Below are positions 9,935 through 21,650 of a stretch of 64,000 nucleotides of DNA, one piece after another; within the stretch, counting starts at the first letter, position 1, and the number at the start of each line of letters is the position of its first letter. The DNA is from Clusia tigrina (Eukaryota > Arthropoda > Insecta > Diptera > Clusiidae), in assembly GCA_920105625.2 (NCBI GenBank), contig OV050030.1, positions 151,707,988 through 151,771,987 of the forward strand, in the 5' to 3' direction. The translations under genes were made by a program, and so were the position numbers. A model generated the notes under the pieces. That model saw only the letters and a program-made list of their open reading frames with translations, had not been told where the DNA came from and ran no database searches.

Positions 9935-11174
9935 CGAGGGCGGATTGATATTGAAGCTACCTAGCGCTAGATAGCAGCACAAACACAAAAACTTTTTGCG
10001 ATCTGTCAAACGTCAGCTGTTAAAATTTCACCCAAATTCATCGATTAGTTTATTTGTTGTAGTCGTTTGAAGTAAGCAACTTTTGTGTTTCTTGAAAAAT
10101 GGAAAAAAGCGAATTTCGTGCAGTGTTTAAACACTATTATTTGAAAGGGAAAACGGCGAAAGAGAGAAAAGAAAAGCTCGATAAACATTACGGTGAGTCT
10201 GCTCCGTCAGATTACATGGTAAAATATTGGATTGCTGAATTTAAACTCGGCCGAACAAGCACTGCAACAATACCATCAACAGGAAACCCAAAAGAGGTGG
10301 TTACTGAAGAAAATATCAAGAAAATCCTCGATATCGTTATGAATGATCGCCGAGTCAAGTTGAGTGAGATTGTTCAACATTTTGCATGAACATTTGCATA
10401 TGAAAAAGCTATTGGCAAGATGGGTGCCGCGTTTGCTCAGTGTCGAACAAAAACGAGTTCAACAGACCACTTCACAGCGGTGTTTGGACATGATAAAGCG
10501 TAATCCTGTTGATTTTTGGCGTCGATTAATAACTGTTCATGAAACGTGGGTCCATCACTACATGCCTGAATCCAAAAATCAATCGAAACAATGGGTGGAA
10601 GCTGGTGGAAGTGCTCCGAATAAGGCGAAGGCAGTGAAATCGGCTGGCAAGGTTATGGCCACTGTATTTTGGGATGCACACGGAATATTGCTCATCGATT
10701 ATCTTGAAAAAGGATCCACAATCACAGGAAAGTATTATCGTGCTTTATTGGATCAATTGATTGATGCAATCAAGGAAAAACGACCACATTTAAAGAAGAA
10801 AGAATTGCTCTTTCTTCAAGACAACGCACCGGTTCACACAACATTAGATACGATGCTAAAATTACGTGAAATACACTTCGAATTGGTTAATCATCCACCT
10901 TATAGTCCAGATTTAGCTCCTAGTGACTTTTTCCTGTTTCCAAACTTGAAAAAATGGCTCGCAGGAAAAAGATTCATCTCAAACGAAGAAGTGATTACCG
11001 AAACTAACGCGTATTTTGAGGGGTTCCCGAAATCGTATTATTCAGATGGTATAAAAAAGTTGGAATATCGTCTTACTAAGTGTGTCGAAGGAGACTATGT
11101 TGAGAAATAAATGGTTTTTGAAAAAAAAAATGTTTTTTTCCTACTTAGGTAGCTTCAATATCAATCCGCCCTCG
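9935..11174 (+). mobile_element. mariner transposon (DD34D) with perfect 29-bp ITRs
   Basis: Terminal inverted repeats beginning CGAGGGCGGATTGATATTGA match for 29 bases at both ends. TA duplications flank it at 9933-9934 and 11175-11176. Length 1240 bp, normal for mariner. It interrupts integrase of the mdg1/412-like element. Perfect ITRs suggest a recent insertion, but the transposase is damaged, so it probably moved using another copy's enzyme or decayed afterwards. Confidence 0.95.
10099..11110 (+). pseudogene. mariner transposase, frameshifted with small deletion
   Basis: Cut-and-paste transposase. The N-terminal half (10099-10389) has the helix-turn-helix DNA-binding region. The C-terminal half (10364-11110) is the catalytic domain, with HETW, QDNAPVH and SPDLAPSDFFLFPNLK. 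The second and third Asp are 34 residues apart (DD34D). In relatives the first Asp is usually GDE; here the matching motif reads HETW with no Asp. The joint near 10380 loses roughly a dozen codons and changes frame in the linker between the two domains. Inactive as it stands. Confidence 0.9.
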
Positions 11175-11176
11175 TA

Positions 11177-12034
11177 ACTGCGAGATATGTGCAAAAAACA
11201 AAACAACAAAACACATAAGAGAAAAGATGGTCATTACAGACACCCCATCGACAAGTTTCCAAATAGTAGAAATGGACACAGTAGGACCACTCCGTATTTC
11301 AAACGGATATAAATACATTTTAACACTTCAATGCCAGCTAACTAAATATATTGAAGCATATCCAATGTATAAAAAAGAATCTTTATAAATTGCCAATACT
11401 TTACTCGAAAAATTCATACTAAAGTATGGAGATTTTCACACAATAAAGATAGACATGGGTAGAGACCATATGAGCAAAACGATTAGATTTTCAACATAAC
11501 ACATCCACACCTTACCATCACCAAGCACTAGGTAGCGTAGAAAGTAATCATAGAGTTCTCAATGAATACATACGCACCTCGACAGAAGAACAGGAATGGG
11601 AAAAGGGTTTACCTTACTATGTTTTCTCATATAATTCCACACCCCACGTCGACACAGGTTACTCACCTTTCGAACTCATATTTGGAAAATTGCCAAACAT
11701 TCTAACAGATAAACAAGGGATCAAAACATTTATTCCGATCAACGCTGAAGAATACATAAATGAATTAAAAAACAGACTAGAAAATGCAAAAGACACTGCA
11801 AGACTTATACTCCAAAAAACAAAGGAGAAAAGAAAAATAAACTACGACATAGGAACAAATAGTTCAAATTTTAATATAGGAGACTTAGTAATGCTAAGAA
11901 ATATGTGTAGGAAAAAGTTAGACAGCCCATACATAGGCCCGTTTAAAATTATTAATAAACTAGGTGTAAATTCCCTAATAGATAAGAATTGAAAAGACGT
12001 CCTAGTACATAATAACAATCTTAAGAAATTCAAA
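11177..12034 (+). pseudogene. pol: pol, third part: integrase core and C-terminus (mdg1/412-like)
   Basis: Starts with CEIC, the cysteine pair of the HHCC finger. Core segments show the first catalytic Asp (MDTVGPL, near 11270), the second (IDMGRD, near 11450) and the Glu (GSVESNH, near 11535). Stops or shifts lie near 11385 and 11498. The C-terminal part at 11690-11992 includes GDLVMLRN and YIGPFKI, the typical GPY/F-like module. Catalytic residues survive but the frame is broken. Confidence 0.8.
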
Positions 12035-12038
12035 TAAG

Positions 12039-12161
12039 AAATTTAAATTAGAAATTTATATAAGAAATATACAAATAAGAAATTTAAATAAAAAATTTAT
12101 ATAAGAAATATACAAATAAGAAATTTAATTAAGAAATATATATAAGAAATACACAAATAAG
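12039..12161. repeat. 41-bp tandem repeat, three copies
   Basis: AT-rich units starting AAATTTAA at 12039, 12080 and 12121. Non-coding, between the end of integrase and the 3' LTR. A purine-rich GGAGGATTAGTGG at 12291-12303 serves as the likely polypurine tract. Confidence 0.8.
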
Positions 12162-12303
12162 AAAATATAAGTAAGAAAAATATGAATAAGAAAAGCTAGA
12201 TATAGCCATATAGTATTGTAAAACCAAAACATAGCCAAGTATATATATAAAACAAAAAAAATTTTTCCCAAAATAAATTTTTTTTTTCCCGGAGGATTAG
12301 TGG

Positions 12304-12884
12304 TGTAGTGTATCATGAAAGTCATGCATACCATACGTATGCCTGCGATTGTAAAGAACCAAATGCACCAGAGAAATGTGTAGTGCACGCGCAGCATGAT
12401 CGCACACACACTCACTCCACATGCTCAAACCTTTCCTCTATCCCAAAGCAATGCACTTAAATTAGGTCATGTGCAATTCGAACCTCAAAGGTCTGCCGTA
12501 GGCAAGAATTGCACATTCATAATTTATTGCTTGCACATTTGATTTTCATGACACATGGGATATTGGAAATATGGAAATGAAACACTAATTATAGCAAAAT
12601 TAAATGGTAGGAATAAGTATATAAGAACGTAGTTATAAGAATAAAGATTAGTTCTAAACACAAATCATAACTGTTTGTACTCACAAGGAGCTGACTTTAG
12701 TCGCTTCAATAGAACTCAAAGGAGCTGACTCTAGTCGCTTCAATTAGAACATTTGGCTGCCTTAAGGCGCCGATGCAAAAATGCGCAAGCTCTCGCGCAA
12801 TCAAACAATCATATGAGCCCATCATCTGCGTAGGGAATATACTGATAGGCAAACCTAACTGTATTACTAACAGAACTTATTACA
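12304..12884 (+). repeat. 3' LTR of the mdg1/412-like element
   Basis: Full 581 bp from TGTAGTG to TTACA, matching 1-562 without gaps. It gives the complete LTR length that the window edge cuts off on the left. Confidence 0.92.
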
Positions 12885-13456
12885 ATTGGTTCTTGAGTTA
12901 TAGGCATTAGTACGTGTCGGATAAGATTGCTTTACATCATTTATTTTGCATAATTTGAATTTCAAATATGTACATTCTTTTTCCAGTATTGAATCCCGGG
13001 TCACCCTAATATTGTCGTTCTATTATTCTTACAGCAACAACAACTGTCCATTTTTAGAGAAAGTGCGCGGTGCCACTCCCCCTTATTAAAAATCGCTCTG
13101 GCGGCCATAACAATAGACCGATTGTCATTAACTTTTCCCAATGTGGTACCGATGATCTGCTAATAACTGAAAAAATATTATAGCCTATGTCACTCAGTGA
13201 ATCCCGGGCCATCCTAATAGTGTCGTTATATTATTCTTACAGCAACATTGTTATTCCCTTTGCCTTCGTTGTTTAGAATAACCTTCATTGGTGTACTCTT
13301 GGTTCGACCAGTATACATGTAAATTAGTTGTTCACTTCTCTAAGCAAGGGAGAATAGCAATATCAACAACAAGAACGGTGCATCTTCATGTTTACATCTC
13401 TAAGCGAGAGAGAATAACAATAACACAACAGTGCTGTTGTATGTTATTGACTTCCA
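12885..13456. other. non-coding stretch before the Helitron coding region, with a 49-bp direct repeat
   Basis: A 49-bp unit starting GAATCCCGGG and ending TTCTTACAGCAACA occurs at 12991-13039 and 13199-13247 with about 4 mismatches. A second looser pair (CTCTAAGC... GAGAATA) lies near 13335 and 13398. Probably the 5' untranslated part of the Helitron, but no 5' TC terminus could be fixed. Confidence 0.45.
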
Positions 13457-14389
13457 ATGCTTCATTCAGCCACAAATTTAGCTCCACTTCCATATATGCG
13501 ACGTACTTTGGAGCGTGCAGCATGCAATTATGATGCAAACTTTGATTACGTTTCTCATGCGAAGGTTTCAATTGGATCAATGACTACTGTTTGCAGTCAA
13601 TGCATGGCATTTAAGCTTAAACATGAGGTGCCTGGATTGTGTTGTGCAATCGGACAAGTTAAATTACCTGAATTGAATCCACCACCAGAGTCCTTGCGTT
13701 CTTTGGTAACTGGTGCCGTACCGGTTTCGAAACATTTTTTTGGCAAACATACAAGCGTATAACTCCGGTTTTCAAATGACTTCGTTCGGTGCGACAAATA
13801 TTATACGCGACAATTTTTTACCAACGTTCAAGGTAATTATGTTTAGTTGGATAATAGTGAAACGTACGATTGTGAAAATTTTGATATTCAACCGATTCAA
13901 GGCCAAGTTTACCATCGACTTGGATCTTTGTTACCCTTTCCTAATCAAAGTTATCAATTTTTGCAAATATACTTTGTGGGTAACTCAAATGTTGAAGCCG
14001 ATCGTCGTTGTAATATTTCTTCAAATTTACAGATAGAGATTGTAGAGCGTTTGCAGAATATGTTGCATACTGAAAATGAGTAAGTGCGGCTTTTTCAAAC
14101 GGCACTCGATCAAATGCCATCCAATGAATATGCAATTGTGATTCGAGCAGATAAAACGCCACCTGGCCAACATATCAGACGATTTAATGCGCCAACAATG
14201 GATGATGTTCCTATTGTAACCGTGGGTGACGAATTTAATTCCCGTGACATTGTGCTGCTTCGTAGAAATATGCAACTGAAACGAGTGTCTGAAACTCATC
14301 GCTACTATGATGGATTACAGTACCCATTGTTGTTTGGCCGAGGAAGAGATCATTTAAACATTAAAATGACCAATCCTTCTACCGGTTAG
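13457..14389 (+). pseudogene. Helitron N-terminal domain
   Basis: Matches the Helitron-like N region: a Cys pair in CSQCMAFKLKHE and then GLCC (from 13591), LPELNPPPESLRSLVTG, then FLANIQAYNSGFQMTSFGA. Distal blocks at 13847-14389 include LPNPNQSYQFLQIYF-like residues, PSTNEYAIVIRADK-like residues, and YPLLFGRG. It runs over at least three frames with a stop at about 14081, so it is not translatable as a unit. This part precedes the nicking domain and is thought to bind DNA. Confidence 0.8.
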
Positions 14390-14459
14390 TGCATTGCATT
14401 TCTGTTTCATTTTGAAAAGTTTTATTTCATTTTTCCCATAATTTTGCATTCTAGGAGCG

Positions 14460-15690
14460 GAAACAAATAAAAAAGTCAGCGCAATGAATTATTATTCATA
14501 TCGTCTTATGGTGCGTCTAAATGATTTTAACCATATTTTGCATTGCCGTCGACTTTTCCATCAACTTTTTGTTGACATGTACGCCAAAATTGAATCTGAA
14601 CGACTAATATTCATATGGTTTAATCAGAAGAAATTACGTTCGGAATGAGTACATCAATTGGCGTGATGCTATAAATAATGACGGTAATATTAATGATCTC
14701 GGAAAAATGATCATTTTGCCTTCAGCGTAAACAGGCAGTCCACGTCATTTGCTTGAGTATGCGCAGGATCCAATGACTTATGTGCGTCATTACGGTCCAC
14801 CAGATTTATTTATAACGTTTACGTGTAATCCGCAATGGAGTGACATAAGGGATAATTTATTCGCTGGCCAAAGCCCAACCATGATGTCACTGCCTGTGTT
14901 TTTAAGCAGAAGTTAAAAACCCTTATGGATGTCACCGTAAAATCAAAAGTATTTGGTGAAGTCGAGTGCTGGATGTATTCTGTGGAATGGCAAAAGCATG
15001 GTTTGCCACATGCTCCTATTTTAATTTGGTTGGTCAATAAAAGCACACCGGATGAAGTTGTTAATTTGATATATGCAGAAATGCCAGACCGAACAAGTGA
15101 TATATGATACTGTTGTGCAAAATATGATACACGGTTCATGTGGAGAATTCAACATTAACTCCCCATGTTTGGTTGATGGCAAATGTAGTAAACGCTATTC
15201 AAGAGCTTTGGTTTCGGATACAGTCACTGGAAATGATGGTTACCCATTATATCGTCGTCGATCATCTGAAGATAATGGTAGATCTGTTACTATAGGAGTA
15301 CGGAATCAAGATGTTGAGGTCGATAATCGTTGGGTTCTACCGTATTCACCGTTATTGTCGAAAGTAGTCAAAGCTCATATTAATGTCGAATACTGCAATT
15401 CTGTCAAGTCCATTAAATACTTTTGCAAGTATGTAAATAAAGGTAGTGATATGGCCGTATTTGAAGCTACTGATCCGAACAGAAACGATGAAATACATCA
15501 GTATCAAATGGGGCGTTACATAAGTAGTAATGAAGCGAATTGAGTATTTTTTCGTTTCAAATACACGACAGATATCCAGCTGTTGTTCATTTAGCTGTGC
15601 ATCTTGAAAATCGCCAACGTGTACCGAAAATGCTGCACAGAGAGCTGTATCACCACCTTATTCAACTCTAACTGAATTTTTTAAATTGTG
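14460..15690 (+). pseudogene. Helitron Rep (HUH/Y2 nickase) domain, metal site altered
   Basis: Would nick and rejoin single strands during rolling-circle transposition. Seen: RHLLEYAQDPMTYVRHYG and PDLFITFTCNP (14740-14830), the HUH region WQKHGLPHAPIL (14985-15025) and the two-tyrosine motif SIKYFCKYVNKGSD (about 15405-15450). The second His of the usual PHAH is Pro here (PHAP), which should break metal binding. Both tyrosines remain. Stops and shifts occur near 14646, 14728, 14916 and 15541. Confidence 0.85.
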
Positions 15691-15859
15691 TGAAGTTGAT
15701 GCTTTGCCAGAACGTTATTGTATGCAGAAGTGTCAATGTATTTTACGTGGAATGTTTCAAAAAAAATGTTCCAACGGCGTAAGCAAGGACACCGTGTTGA
15801 TGGATATCAAAAATTTGTATTCAACTGTTGCTTTGGGACCTAGTATAAATATACTGTTC

Positions 15860-16758
15860 ACCTAAATAATGCTGAGTGTTTTTATTTACGTTTACTGTTA
15901 ATAAATGTTCGTGGCCCAACATCATTTCGACAATTAAGAATAGTCAATGGAATACTGTGTATGACGTATCGACAAGCGTGTCAACAGCTTAATTTGTTGG
16001 AAAATGATGCTCTTTGGGAGCAAACACTTGCAGATACAGCAGTTGTAGCTCATCCTTATCAAATCCGAACTTTGTTTGCGATTATTTTTTCTACCTGTTT
16101 TCCATCGAATCCATCTGAATTTTGGACAAAATTTAAAGACTATCTATCGGAAGATATTCTCTTTCAAGTGCGTCAAGTAAATTGTAATCCTGCAATGGAT
16201 TTCACGCCGGAAATTCACAATGAAGCATTGATTTGCATAGAAGATTTGTGTTTGTCGATTGCTAATAAAACATTGGCACAGTTGGGAATTCCATTTCCTA
16301 AACGTGCCATGCATGCAATTTTTGAGGTAGAACTGCAACGTGAACAACAATACAATCGCAACGAATTGAATGATTTTGTTGAAGAAAATCAAGCTGTCAA
16401 TGGTGATGCCGGTGGATTTTATTTTCTGGATGCTCATGGAGGCGCCGGAAAACCGTTCTTAATTTCACTGCTGTTGGCAACGATACGTTCCCAGAATACA
16501 ATTGCATTGGCATTGGCGTATTCTGGCATTGCAGCCACTTTGTTAGATGGTGGTCGGACAGCACATTTTGCATTACAATTGCCATTGAATTGCCAAGTTA
16601 ATGAAACTTCAACATGTAACATTTCAAAAACATCTGGAACGGCGAAATTATTGAAACGTTGCGGTATTATTATTTGGGATGAACGCACTATGGCGAATAA
16701 GAAATCTGTTGAAGCTTTGGAAAGAACCATGAAAGATGTTCGAGATAATTCAGATTAA
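15860..16758 (+). pseudogene. Helitron Pif1-like helicase, N-terminal part
   Basis: Open for 265 codons from 15961. The Walker A position reads DAHGGAGKPF instead of the usual GG(T)GKT, and Walker B reads IIIWDERTM where DEC/DEA is common. The residues LALAYSGIAATLLDGGRTAH between them match the family. The Walker A change (Thr to Pro after Lys) should abolish ATP binding. The frame closes at 16756-16758, just before the LINE's left target duplication. Confidence 0.85.
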
Positions 16759-16768
16759 CGCTTGCTTG

Positions 16769-16833
16769 ATATTTATGGAGATTTGTTAAAACATTGAACC
16801 TTACTACCACCGTTCGTGTTCAGTTGCAGAATG
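16769..16833. repeat. 65-bp target-site duplication, left copy
   Basis: Helitron helicase sequence starting ATATTTATGGAG and ending GCAGAATG, repeated at 21586-21650 with two mismatches. It brackets the Jockey-like LINE. Confidence 0.9.
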
Positions 16834-17099
16834 TGATTTTGTGATTTCGTACTGTGCGGATGTGTTTTTAAAACGTTCCACATAGTTTCATAAAAAAAGT
16901 GAAATTTAAAAATTAAAATAATACAAATTATAAACACCTGAAGTGATCACGCAAATTGCAGCGATAGTGACTCTACCACTGGTTTGAGATTGCACCTTTG
17001 TTTAAATTAATTAATGTGTAAAACAAAAATCAAAATTAATAATACTCAAAAGTCCAAATAGTGGTAATAACAAAACATAAAATAAAAACAAATTATACA

Positions 17100-18750
17100 T
17101 GAGCATTTTGCGCTCTCCACCTTTAGATAGATATCGATGTCTCACCCCCGCGCGTCCTTCTGCGTCAGCAATAAGCAGTATACCAAAAACTTCACTGAAA
17201 CCAACGGATTTGTCCTCTCATGGGTTAACAGCGCATGTGCATTTAAGCATACCAACTCAGCAAACGTTAGCAGCAGGCGCCTCTGCAGAAAACACGGAAC
17301 AACAAACTACTGCTCAACTAGAGCAAACGACACATATGTCAAATAAGACGGTAAGTGAACAAAACTCTCTCAATGATAATTCCGCGCAAGAAGCTAAAGA
17401 ACAAAGAGTAGAAACCAGCAGTTCTCGCACTTACCCAAACACACAAATGCATTCTCATGCAAATACAGCTAACACACGCTTGCTAAGCTCAACAGCGTTT
17501 GATAAACATTCAAAAACAACAAATATAATAAATATAACAATTTCCGCTCAGTGCGCAACTATACAAACAGGCATGGATGGGTATATTCAGATTAAACGGA
17601 AACTATGCCCCCAAAAAAATAATAAATCAACAAAAATATATAAAAGAAATGACATTGAGCAACCTACGAACTCAATGTACCACAACGGGTTTGCCGCACT
17701 TAATGATGAGCCAACCAAAGAAAATGAAAGAATTTCAAGTAAAATAAATTCATTTGAAAAAATCATTAAACCGCCGCCAATCTACTTACGAGAAAAAGGT
17801 TCAAACGTTCTGGTTGAAAATATTGCTTACCTAATAGGCAAGAATAATTTTCATATAATCTCGCTCAAAAAAGGTAACATACAAGAGACTAAAATCCAAA
17901 TATATATCGAAAAAAATTATCGCTCTCTTGCTAATTACCTCGACGATTACAAAAAAAAACTATTACACGTACCAATTGAAAAGTAGCAAAGGCCTAACTT
18001 TTGTAATAAAAGGAATAGAACCAGAAGTTGAACCAGATGAAATAATGGAAGCGCTGGCAGACGACTGATTCAATGCAAAAACAATATTTGACATAAAAAC
18101 AGGGATAAAATACCTCAACCATTATTTAAGGTAGAGCTCGTTCCAGAGAAGAGAAATCTGAAAAAAGTGAAGCCCACCCTGTTTATAGTCTACGTTACTT
18201 AATACATCGTAGAATTTCAATTGAGGAACCCCACAAGCGCAAAGATCCGGTACAATGCTCAAATTGCCAGGAACATGGGCATACGAAATCCTACTGCACT
18301 CTACGCACAATATGTGTCGCTTGCGGCGATTTTCACCCCTCAGTTGAATGTAAATTTGACAAAATTGATAAAAATGTAAAAAAATGCAAAACCACCGCAG
18401 GGTGGTAACCACACGGCCAACTATAGAGGGTGTCCAGTTTACACAGACCTGAAGATGAAGACGCGTACAAAACAAAAGCTAGTTTCTATGTGAACATAGC
18501 AATATTGCACCTAACTATCCTAGCATAAATCCAGCCAATGCTGCGCCCTCGTCCTCCTCAATGACGTACGCAAACGTATTGAAAAAAGCACCTACTAAAA
18601 ATCTAGCCTCCACCCATTCAAAATGTAGAAGAAATGATTTGTAACCTAACGCATTGTATGACCCAATTTATGTCAACCATGCAAAGAATGATTCAAGAAC
18701 TTATACAAAATCAGAATCTACTAATGAAAACACTGCTCTCTCAAAAATAA
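17100..18750 (+). pseudogene. ORF1 (nucleic-acid-binding protein) of LINE J1
   Basis: Begins MSILRSPPLDRYRCLT at 17100 and stays open to 17986, with a Ser/Thr/Ala-rich N-terminus and an RRM-like central part. After frame changes near 17985 and 18120 the zinc knuckles follow (CSNCQEHGHTKSYC near 18258, then CVACGDFHPSVEC). The last stretch (18651-18750) is Met/Gln-rich and ends TAA directly before the ORF2 ATG. The third knuckle is disrupted near 18400. It would coat the element RNA. Confidence 0.8.
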
Positions 18751-21355
18751 ATGAATCAATTAAAGTTATGCTACTGGAATGCCAACGGTATTATCCAACA
18801 CAAAATAGTAATCAAGAATTTTTTGTACAACAGCTAAATTTACATAATGCTTATCTCAGAAACCCATTTAACAGATAAGTACAACTTCAGTATTGCCGGT
18901 TTCAATTTCTACAAAACCAATCATCCAGACGGTAAAGCGCACGGAGGCGCAGGAATTCTAATTAATGCCCGTATAAAACATTTCCTACGTGACAAATATG
19001 CCGAAAGACACGTCCAAGCCACTTCAATCTCCCTTCAGTGCTGGGGCGAAATTATAACAATTTCTGCAGTATACTGTCCACCTAGATTCCAAGTAACGTC
19101 AGAAAAATTCCAGCAGTTTTTCAAACACTCGGAAGAAATTTTATAGCAGCTGGAGAATAATTCTAAGCATACCTACTGGGGCTCCCTGGTAAACCCTAAA
19201 GGACAACAGTTGTACGATGTGTTAATTGATCATCGAAATTATCTAGATTGTGTCTCAAGTGGCCAGCCCACGTACAGGCCAGCGGACCAGCGTAAAATCC
19301 CTGATCTGATTGATTTCGCTGAGATCAAAAATATAAACAGGGCACTGTTTTCCTCTGAAGCAATTTTCGACTTGTCCTCCGATCACTCACCTGTCATCAT
19401 ATACTTTAACAAAACTCCTGAACTTGTACATAGATTGCCCAAATTGACCACCAACAAAACGAACTGGCTCAAATATAAGAAATACGTGAGTAGACATATT
19501 TGCCTGGAATCTCCTCCTAAAAACAAAGATGACTTAGAGAGAGCGCTCCACGAGTTTAATTCCTTGTTAGCATCAGCGGCTGCATGCGCAACACCAACAA
19601 AAAAACGATGCATGTTGCTACCGGTTATATAACTTCATTAAGGAGAAAAGACGCCTAAGACGAGAATGGCAGAAATATATGTCACCTGCCCTAAAGAGGA
19701 AATTGAAATTGTAACAAAATCACCTTAGAGATGTACTTCAAAGAAAGCTGAAGCAAGTATTGACACCTATATTAAAGATCTGGGCGCGCTTAAATACACC
19801 AATTAATCACTTTGAAGAGCTACAAAGGTTGCAAAAAGCCCAAAGGAAAGTGAGCCACCAGTAAGGCTTGGAAATGGAATTTGGGCCAAAAGCGACGAAG
19901 AAAAAGGAGCAGCGTTTGCTGCACATCTACAAACAGTTTTTTGCCCTAATGCTCCGTGCAATAACTTCGAGGTCCCTACTTTACCTAGAACCAAAGTGAC
20001 TCAGCCGCTTCAACTAAAAACCAAACACTTAGAGTGTGTCATTAAAACAGGTCTTAATGCAAAAAAATCCCCTGGATATGACCTAATCACAAATAAAATT
20101 GTCATGGAATTACCTTACATAGCGTTAATACACCTAACGAAATTGTTCAATGCTATCCTTCTCTTGGAAGATATCGCAAAATACAATGATTCCTAAACCA
20201 GGAAATGATCCAACGCAGGTGTCTTCATATCGGCCCATAAGACTTCTACCCACCCTCTCAAAAATGTTTCAAAAATTGCTACTTGGGAAATTATGCCCTA
20301 TCTAAATCATAATGGCAACATTCCTACTCATCAATTCGGATTTAGAAAAGAGCACGGTACAATAGAGCAGGTGCACCGTATAACTAGCGAAATTAGAAGA
20401 GCTTTCGAACAGAAGAAATACTGTTCAGCAATATTTCTAGAAATTGCCCAAGCCTTCGATAAAGTCTGGCATGAGGGGGTAGTGCACAAGATTAAAAAGT
20501 TTCTGCCATACAACATACACAGAGTGCTGGAATCTTACTTAGCGAATAGGAAGTATAAAGTGAAATACAAGCAATTTGTAGCCCCCGAATTTCAAATATT
20601 TGCTGGAGTACCACAGGGGAGTTTGCTTGGTTCTATTCTCTACCTTATATATACGTCTGACTTACCAATAAATAACAGCCTAGTTACTTCAACATTTGCT
20701 GACGACACAGCTATATTAAGTACCCATCAAAATCCGCATATCGCCTTTTGTGACCTAAACGAACACCTTAAAGATGTAGAAATTTGGCTGGCAAACTGGC
20801 GTATTAAAGTTAACGAAATATACTCACATAACGTTCTCCCTCAGAACCAGCACCTGTCGAACTGTGTCACTAAATGACATAAAAATACCGCAAGCAACAG
20901 AAGTGAAGTATTTAGGAATCCATCTTGACCGTAGATTAACTTGGAGGAAGCACATAGAAGCCAAAAGAACTCAAATGAGACTAAAAGCTAGCTCTCTGAA
21001 TTGGTTAATCAACAAAAAATCAAAGATGCGCTTGGAATACAAAGTCCTTCTATACAAAGTCCTTCTATACAAGCCCATATGGACATATGGGGTGCAACTT
21101 TGGGGTAGTGCGAGTACCTTAAATCTAGAACTTATCCAAAGGGCACAGTCGAAAATCCTAAAAACAATTACCGGCGCACCATGGTTTATCAAGAATAAAA
21201 ACATTCACAACGATATACATATATCCACTATAAAAGAAGAAATCATAGAATTAAGGCAGAAATACCTGAATCGCCTGCAAAATCATCCGAATATACTTGC
21301 AAGAAGTCTACTCCAGCAGAATTCTGCTTCACGTCTAAAGAAACAATGTTTCTAA
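18751..21355 (+). pseudogene. ORF2 (endonuclease-reverse transcriptase) of LINE J1
   Basis: ATG at 18751 abuts the ORF1 stop. APE-type endonuclease pieces: WNANG (18777), ISETHL (18850), SDHSPVI (19380). RT pieces: SPGYDLITNKI (20068), QFGFRKEHGT (20333), AQAFDKVWH (20448), GVPQGSLLG (20604), FADD (20694-20705), and the thumb with YLGIHLDRRLTW (20912). In-frame stop at 18835, further breaks near 19144, 19632, 20196 and 20870. An 18-bp duplication (YKVLLYKVLLYK) lies at about 21043-21078. The FADD active site is intact but the protein is not. Confidence 0.85.
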
Positions 21356-21585
21356 ACTTATTTACAAACTAATCTGTAATATGTATTTATATAAAATTTT
21401 GTTTCCCTCTTCTTTTTAAAATTATAATTAATTAATATATATGAACTAGTAGAACCCAAAAAGCTCCAAGCAATAGGCAAAGAGCATATTTAATACATTA
21501 GTTTTAAGATTTGATAACTTATTGCTATTTTCCAATGCAGTAAGATACAATAACAAATAAATGGTTTAATAAAAATAAAAAAAAA

Positions 21586-21650
21586 ATATTTATGGAGATT
21601 TGTTAAAACATTGAATCTTACTACCAACGTTCGTGTTCAGTTGCAGAATG
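21586..21650. repeat. 65-bp target-site duplication, right copy
   Basis: Matches 16769-16833 at 63 of 65 bases and directly follows the A-tail of LINE J1. Confidence 0.9.

Larger units (their letters stand above)
1..12884 (+). mobile_element. mdg1/412-like Ty3/gypsy LTR retrotransposon, composite with nested insertions
   Basis: Two LTRs, an Arg-type primer site, gag and pol in the order protease-RT-RNase H-integrase define a Ty3/gypsy element. No env is seen after integrase. LTR ends (TGTAGTG at the start, TTACA at the end) and the primer site resemble the mdg1/412 group. The left LTR lacks its first 19 bases because the window starts inside it. Pol is split by an errantivirus-like element and by a mariner. 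The body has stop codons and frameshifts, so it is not autonomous. LTR similarity of about 99 percent suggests a fairly recent insertion. Confidence 0.85.
16834..21585 (+). mobile_element. Jockey-like LINE (J1), near full length
   Basis: About 4.75 kb: 5' untranslated region, ORF1 with CCHC knuckles, ORF2 with endonuclease and RT, a 3' end with AATAAA-type signals (about 21556) and an A-rich tail ending at 21585. Precise flanking duplication shows a retrotransposition event into the Helitron helicase. Both ORFs are broken. Confidence 0.88.

Noticed and set aside
9951..9990. Possible second inverted repeat GCGCTAGATAGC-type stem inside the mariner end
   Set aside because: Lies just inside the ITR; short and not matched at the other end.
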